Assembly (NCBI GenBank): GCA_001303705.1
Contig: LJUI01000167.1
Location: forward strand, 1-10,124
Reading direction: 5' to 3'
DNA length: 10,124 nt
From: a candidate division TA06 bacterium SM23_40
Lineage (GTDB): Bacteria; LJUI01; SM1-40
Positions 5,223-10,124 of this stretch are shown here, piece by piece. How positions within the stretch are numbered: position 1 is the first letter of the stretch; the number at the start of each line of letters is the position of its first letter. The notes under the pieces are model-generated. The model was not told the origin of the DNA, did not search any database, and saw only the letters and a list, made by a program, of their open reading frames with translations. The position numbers and the translations under genes were made by a program.

Positions 5223-8200
5223 ATGACGAAGGAGCGGATCGGGAACTATGAGATACTGAGCGAATGTGGGCGAGGAGCACTCTCCCGCGTCCTCGAGGTT
5301 GTCGACTCCCGATCCGGAACAGTATGCGCCCTCAAGCAGGCGCTCAGCGAGAGCGAGGCGTGCCGCTGGCACCTCGTACAGGAGTTCGAGACGCTCTCGC
5401 GGCTCTCACATCCCAATATCATACGAGTACTCGACTGCGGCACCTCTGACGACGGCAGGTTCTACTTCACGATGGAGTACGTGGAGGGGGTGCCTGTCAC
5501 CCAGGCTCTCCAGGGGTACAGCAAGAACCTCGTCCATGTAATCGGTCAACTGCTTGATGCACTGATCTACATCCATTCCCAGGGTCTTGTCCACGGCGAC
5601 ATCAAGCCGACCAACATCCTCGTCGCCAAGGACGCGAGCGCCTCCGACCCACTTCCCCGAGCCCTGCTAACCGACTTCGGATTCTCACACCATCCCATCG
5701 CAGACTACCACGACAGGCTTGGAGGTACTATCGGGTACGCCGCTCCCGAACTGCTGAGGGGTGAGCAGCTCGACGGCAGAGCCGACCTCTATTCTCTCGG
5801 TCTCGTCATCTACCAGATACTGACCGGCAGGATTCCCTACCGGGCCGACCGGCCTATCGAAGTCCTCAGGGAGCAGTTCACCGAGGATCTGGATCCGCCG
5901 CGCTCGATCGCTCCGGATGTCTCTTCCGACGTAGACCAGCTCATCGAACGGCTCATCGCCCGGAGAGCATGCGATCGAGTATCATGTGCAGAAGAGGCGC
6001 GCGCTCTCCTGTCGCCCGACCATCCGGACCGGGCGCGCCCGACGATTCGATCAGGGGTAGTCTGGCGTCTTGCCCTCCCCTTCGTTGGACGGACTGAGGA
6101 GCGAGCGAAGGTCCACGAGCTCTATCAGCTCGCGTGTCAGGGAAAGGGACAGGTGGTTCTCGTCAAAGGCTGCAGGGGAATCGGCAAAAGTCGACTGCTC
6201 CGCGAGATCGCCGTCGAGCTCCAGCTACAGGGAGCACGGGTCGTGAGCGTCTCGTTCACCGGCTCCGCTCTCGACTCCCTCGAGGCGATCCAGCGGAGAT
6301 GGGGGCGATCGCCCTCCTCAGGGCGCGGCGAAATCTCGCCAGGGGACGACCGTGGAACGATGCGCCTGTTCAGACATATGCTCGACGATCTGACAGCCGG
6401 CACACACGCCCGACCGAAAGCGAGCCGAGCTATGGTCCTCATCATAGACGATGCACATCTCGCGGATCGCTCCTCCAGGGAGTTCCTGCGGTACATGCTC
6501 CACTCCATCCGTCAGCGGCATATCCTCGCCCTGCTCGCTGCGGGAAGCGACGAAGCGCTGGAACGTACCTTCACCACCAACGATCAGGATACGACACTCA
6601 CAACGATTCACCTCGATCCACTGAGCAGAATAGAGACGGTCTCTCTTGTCTCCCAGGCACTGGGCGCCCACGTCCAGGGAGATGAGATCTACGATGCTGT
6701 ATATGACGAGACCCGAGGGAATCCCCTCCTCATCAGGGATCGACTCGCAGCGGCAGACGGAACGACCGGGACACCTCTACCTGCGACGCGGCCGATCCTC
6801 TCAGAAGTCGCAGACAAGATTGGCGACACCATCGCGGCGCTCCCCGGTCTGGAGCGTGGCATACTCGCGGTCGCCGCTCTGGCGCCCGGCCGGACATCGA
6901 TCGGCCTCCTGACCGCCGTCCTCGACCAGGCCCCTGGTCCCCTGCTCGAGGCCCTTTCCGTGCTGGAGCGGAAACACATACTCACCGCCACCCGCACCGA
7001 GACATCAGGTCCACCCATCTATGAGTTCGATGACCGAACATCGCGAGACGTAGCATCAGAGTTGGTCTCGTCCGAAGAACGTCAGCATATCCATGCCCGC
7101 ATAGCGGGATACCTCTCCGAGTTGCCGTCCTCGGAGGAGGCGACGGTCGCTGCAGACATCGCCTACCATCTCCTCCAGGCCGGGCGAGACGTTGAAGCAC
7201 GTCCCCATGCGAGAAGGGCTGGATACTCTGCACTCCAGTATGGTGATCGCCACGCGGCGGCGCGATACCTCGCGGCGTCACTCCCTCCGGGGCACGGAGA
7301 GCGTCCCACCGATGAGGAGTGCAGCACGATCTCTTTGCTTGTCGAGCTGTACGAGAAGCTGGGGCAGCCGCTCGAGGCTGCCGAATGGCAGCAACGTCTC
7401 GTCGACACGAGACGACGCGACCAGGACCTCCCCGCGCTTCCCGAGCTCGAACGTCTGGAACTTCGTATGGCATCGCTCCTCAGAGCCGCCGGGCGGTACG
7501 ACGAGGCTCTGACGCATCTCTACAGTGTGGCGCAGGCAGACGATCCAGTACTGCGAGCCCGCGCGTCTGCGGAGCGCGCCCGGATCCACGGGCTCACCGG
7601 CCAGATCGAGATGGCGACGACTGCCGGCGACGAGGCGCTCGCACTGCTCAACTCGATCGAGGATCCTGGCGAGCGGAGTGCCGTTCTCCATGCAGGAGCA
7701 ATCGCTCACTGGCGGGCGCGAAATACCGAGAAAGCACTCATACTCTGTGACCGGGGCCTCGCCTCGGCCTCCAGGTCGTCAGACGAGGAGATGGAGGCGA
7801 GACTCTGGGGGCTGCGATCCATCCTCCTCGGTGAGACCGGAGCGTTCGAGGAGGCGCTCACAAGCCACGAGACAACCCTCCGCCTGCAGAGGCAGATCGG
7901 GGACGTGCGGGGCGAGATGCTCACCTACTACAATCTGGGCCGTCTGGCTCAGGACAGGGGTGATTGGCCCGAGGCGGTGAGGTACTTCAAAGGGGCCCTC
8001 CCCATCGCCGAACGCGTGGGTGACGCGTCCATGACAGCAAAGATCTGTCATGCCTATGCCGTTGTCAAGAAGGAGCAGGGAGAGTGGCCTGAGGCGGCCC
8101 GGCTCCTCGAGCAAAGCGCCGATCTCTATCGCCGTCTCGGCGAGCAGGCGGACTGGGCATCCTGCCTCGACAGCCTGGCCCTGATTAGGGCCGGTCAGGG

Positions 8201-10124
8201 AGAGGTGGACGAGGCGTTTGCGCTGCTCCAGCAGGGAATGGAGCTTCGCGAGCGTTCCAGCGGGAGGAGTTCCCTTGGCTTCAGTCACCAGAAGTTCGGC
8301 CAGCTGTACCTCGAACGGGAGCAGTTCCAGGAGGCGAAGAAATATCTGTCGAGAGCATTGAAGTCATTCGATGCGCAGGGCATATCGAACAAGGCTGCCG
8401 GGACTGCCATCCTCCTCGCGGAGACGAATATCCGACTTGGACATCTCGTAGCCGCTCGCCGTCTGATCGACCGGGCGCTCCGCCTCTGGGGCGATGCCTG
8501 TCCGGATCTGGATCGCGGGGATGCACACCGTGTACAGGCGCTCCTCGCGGCCGAGCGGCGACGTACGGAAGAAGCCAGACACCACTTCGATGAGAGCATC
8601 CGGATCCTCCGCAATCTGGGTGCCCGCCCTCTCCTGGCGAAGACCCTCACCCAGGTTGCGCGCTGGCTGCTCGAGGAACACCTAGCCCGAGCAGGGACCT
8701 CGAGAGACGAACGGGGAGTTGCCAGGGCGCAACCGCTCTCACCGAAAACCCACGAGTACCTGAAGGAGGTGAGAACCATTTATACCTCTATGGACGCAAA
8801 ACTATACTGGTCCGCGCTCGACGGGCTCGTCGATTCAGCATTCGACTTGCTCGGCCCGGGCGGGCCTGCCGTCCACGACCAGGACCGCCTCATGAGGGCC
8901 TTCTCCGAGTTCGGCCAGATCATCCAGCGGATCGACGACCGGCAGGCCCTGCTCACGGAACTCCTCGATCGGCTGATCGAGCTCCTGAGAGCAGAACGGG
9001 GCGCGCTCTTTGTCTGTCGCTCTGATCTCGACACGCCGTTTATGGCAGTGGGCAGAAACATGGACAGCGTCTCTGTAGACGATGCATCGAAACTCTCACG
9101 CCAGGCGGTCAGGGCTGCCACCGCCACTTCTCGACTCATCGTCGTAGGAGATGCGGAGAACGATCCGTCGTGGAAAGATTACCCGAGCATTCGCCTCAAT
9201 CACATCAGATCACTCCTCTGTGCGCCGCTCATAGTGGGAGGATCGGTAAAAGGTGCGCTCTATCTCGACAGCAGCCTCGAAGCAGACCTGTTCACCGAGG
9301 ACGCCCAGAGCTTCGTCGCCGGCCTGGCTGCCCTTGTGGGGGGCGTGCTCGACGCCTCCGACCTGTACGAGCGGACGCTGAGAGAGAACGTGCAGTTGCG
9401 GAGCCAGCTCGGAAAGCCACATGCGTTTCGCGACATCATCGGTGAGTCGCCCGCCCTGGCCCAGGCCCTCCAGCTCGCCGAGCGAGTAGCATCCACCGAC
9501 GTGGTCATTCTCGTCCAGGGCGAGACCGGGACGGGCAAGGATCTTCTGGCACAGGCGATCCACAACTGCAGCAGCCGGCGGGATGGACCGTTCCTCAGAG
9601 TCGATTGCGGGGCCCTTCCGGAGACGCTCCTCCAGTCCGAGTTGTTCGGCCACGCGAAAGGAGCATTCACCGGCGCCCACCGCCAGCGGAACGGCCTGAT
9701 CCGCCAGGCCGACGGCGGGACGCTCTTCCTCGACGAGATCGGGAATGCTCCCGAATCGGTGCAGCGGATGTTGCTAACGGTGCTTGAGTCTGGCGAGGTG
9801 AGGAGTATCGGCGACGATGCCTGGAAGAAGGTCGATGTGAGGATCATCTGCGCCACCAACCAGGACCTGGCTGCGCGCGCCGCGGGCAACAGGTTCAGAC
9901 AGGACCTCTTCTATCGAATCAGCGGGGTGACTGTCGAACTCCCGCGCCTCTGTGAGCGAGGCATGGACATTCTTCTCCTCGCCGAGCACTTCGTCGAACT
10001 CGCCGCCAAGCAGCTCAACCGGAATGTCCGTCGCTTCGATTCCTCGGTGCAGTCGTGTCTTACCCAACACAGTTGGCCCGGCAATGTCCGCGAGCTGCAG
10101 AACTGTGTCCAGCGGGCGGTCGCC
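5223..10124 (+). CDS. Ser/Thr kinase - AAA ATPase - TPR - GAF - sigma-54 activator fusion (3' end outside the window)
   Basis: One frame runs from ATG 5223 (GAGG at 5210-5213) to the window edge without a stop: 1634 residues so far. Residues about 9-260 are a Hanks-type Ser/Thr kinase with glycine loop GRGALS (16-21), ATP Lys38, catalytic HGDIKPTN (124-131, Asp126), DFG (151-153) and APE ending at Glu176, so it looks active. Residues about 285-520 are an AAA_16-type ATPase: FVGR 287-290, Walker A GCRGIGKS (316-323), Walker B LIIDDAH (Asp409-Asp410). About 640-1160 is helical with TPR repeats, clearest from 902 (YYNLGRLAQDRGDWPEAVRYF). About 1226-1385 is a GAF domain (LLCAPLIVGG, GALYLDS). From about 1423 comes a sigma-54 AAA+ domain: GESPAL, Walker A GETGTGKD (1433-1440), GAFTGA (1480-1485), FLDEIG (Asp1504-Glu1505) and WPGNVREL. 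No membrane segment is seen, so it is probably cytoplasmic. A Fis-type helix-turn-helix is expected beyond the edge. Target promoters and signal unknown. Confidence 0.93.
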   Translation, partial: MTKERIGNYEILSECGRGALSRVLEVVDSRSGTVCALKQALSESEACRWHLVQEFETLSRLSHPNIIRVLDCGTSDDGRFYFTMEYVEGVPVTQALQGYSKNLVHVIGQLLDALIYIHSQGLVHGDIKPTNILVAKDASASDPLPRALLTDFGFSHHPIADYHDRLGGTIGYAAPELLRGEQLDGRADLYSLGLVIYQILTGRIPYRADRPIEVLREQFTEDLDPPRSIAPDVSSDVDQLIERLIARRACDRVSCAEEARALLSPDHPDRARPTIRSGVVWRLALPFVGRTEERAKVHELYQLACQGKGQVVLVKGCRGIGKSRLLREIAVELQLQGARVVSVSFTGSALDSLEAIQRRWGRSPSSGRGEISPGDDRGTMRLFRHMLDDLTAGTHARPKASRAMVLIIDDAHLADRSSREFLRYMLHSIRQRHILALLAAGSDEALERTFTTNDQDTTLTTIHLDPLSRIETVSLVSQALGAHVQGDEIYDAVYDETRGNPLLIRDRLAAADGTTGTPLPATRPILSEVADKIGDTIAALPGLERGILAVAALAPGRTSIGLLTAVLDQAPGPLLEALSVLERKHILTATRTETSGPPIYEFDDRTSRDVASELVSSEERQHIHARIAGYLSELPSSEEATVAADIAYHLLQAGRDVEARPHARRAGYSALQYGDRHAAARYLAASLPPGHGERPTDEECSTISLLVELYEKLGQPLEAAEWQQRLVDTRRRDQDLPALPELERLELRMASLLRAAGRYDEALTHLYSVAQADDPVLRARASAERARIHGLTGQIEMATTAGDEALALLNSIEDPGERSAVLHAGAIAHWRARNTEKALILCDRGLASASRSSDEEMEARLWGLRSILLGETGAFEEALTSHETTLRLQRQIGDVRGEMLTYYNLGRLAQDRGDWPEAVRYFKGALPIAERVGDASMTAKICHAYAVVKKEQGEWPEAARLLEQSADLYRRLGEQADWASCLDSLALIRAGQGEVDEAFALLQQGMELRERSSGRSSLGFSHQKFGQLYLEREQFQEAKKYLSRALKSFDAQGISNKAAGTAILLAETNIRLGHLVAARRLIDRALRLWGDACPDLDRGDAHRVQALLAAERRRTEEARHHFDESIRILRNLGARPLLAKTLTQVARWLLEEHLARAGTSRDERGVARAQPLSPKTHEYLKEVRTIYTSMDAKLYWSALDGLVDSAFDLLGPGGPAVHDQDRLMRAFSEFGQIIQRIDDRQALLTELLDRLIELLRAERGALFVCRSDLDTPFMAVGRNMDSVSVDDASKLSRQAVRAATATSRLIVVGDAENDPSWKDYPSIRLNHIRSLLCAPLIVGGSVKGALYLDSSLEADLFTEDAQSFVAGLAALVGGVLDASDLYERTLRENVQLRSQLGKPHAFRDIIGESPALAQALQLAERVASTDVVILVQGETGTGKDLLAQAIHNCSSRRDGPFLRVDCGALPETLLQSELFGHAKGAFTGAHRQRNGLIRQADGGTLFLDEIGNAPESVQRMLLTVLESGEVRSIGDDAWKKVDVRIICATNQDLAARAAGNRFRQDLFYRISGVTVELPRLCERGMDILLLAEHFVELAAKQLNRNVRRFDSSVQSCLTQHSWPGNVRELQNCVQRAVA

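Overview
The window holds three large protein-coding stretches, all on the + strand, separated by two long non-coding tracts full of repeats and stem-loops. The organism looks like a GC-rich, Gram-negative-type bacterium: there is a TonB C-terminal domain, a periplasmic substrate-binding lipoprotein, and an activator that carries the sigma-54 contact motif GAFTGA. The real genes use AGG, AGA, CGA and ATA codons freely. Together with the very large eukaryote-like kinase fusion, this fits a myxobacterium-like or candidate-phylum lineage (for example Eisenbacteria or a relative). That placement is a guess from style, not a measurement.

Layout. (1) 54-1203: an IS630-family DDE transposase with its catalytic triad intact but broken by a frameshift near 320-333 and an in-frame TGA at 397-399; a decayed insertion sequence. 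(2) 1204-2254: about 1 kb with no convincing gene but three good inverted repeats, including a perfect 12-bp pair at 1621-1632/1684-1695. (3) 2255-4383: a near-consensus sigma-70 promoter, a Shine-Dalgarno site and a TTG-initiated 685-residue lipoprotein. It is a family 5 (peptide/nickel type) extracellular solute-binding protein with a proline-rich linker and a TonB C-terminal domain fused to its end. (4) 4384-5222: 0.84 kb of non-coding DNA made largely of tandem repeats with 46-, 18- and 14-bp units, with a possible promoter for the next gene. (5) 5223 to the window edge: at least 1634 residues of one protein, in order Ser/Thr protein kinase, AAA ATPase, TPR array, GAF sensor and sigma-54 AAA+ activator, running out of the window just after the WPGNVREL motif.

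No shared operon is visible. The binding protein and the giant regulator point the same way but are separated by the repeat tract and seem to have their own promoters. The two most interesting items are the binding-protein/TonB fusion, which has no visible way to be energised by ExbB/ExbD if its signal peptide is cleaved, and the single-chain kinase-to-sigma-54 regulator. The 18-bp array, which splits into two sub-blocks, is the best unexplained DNA structure.
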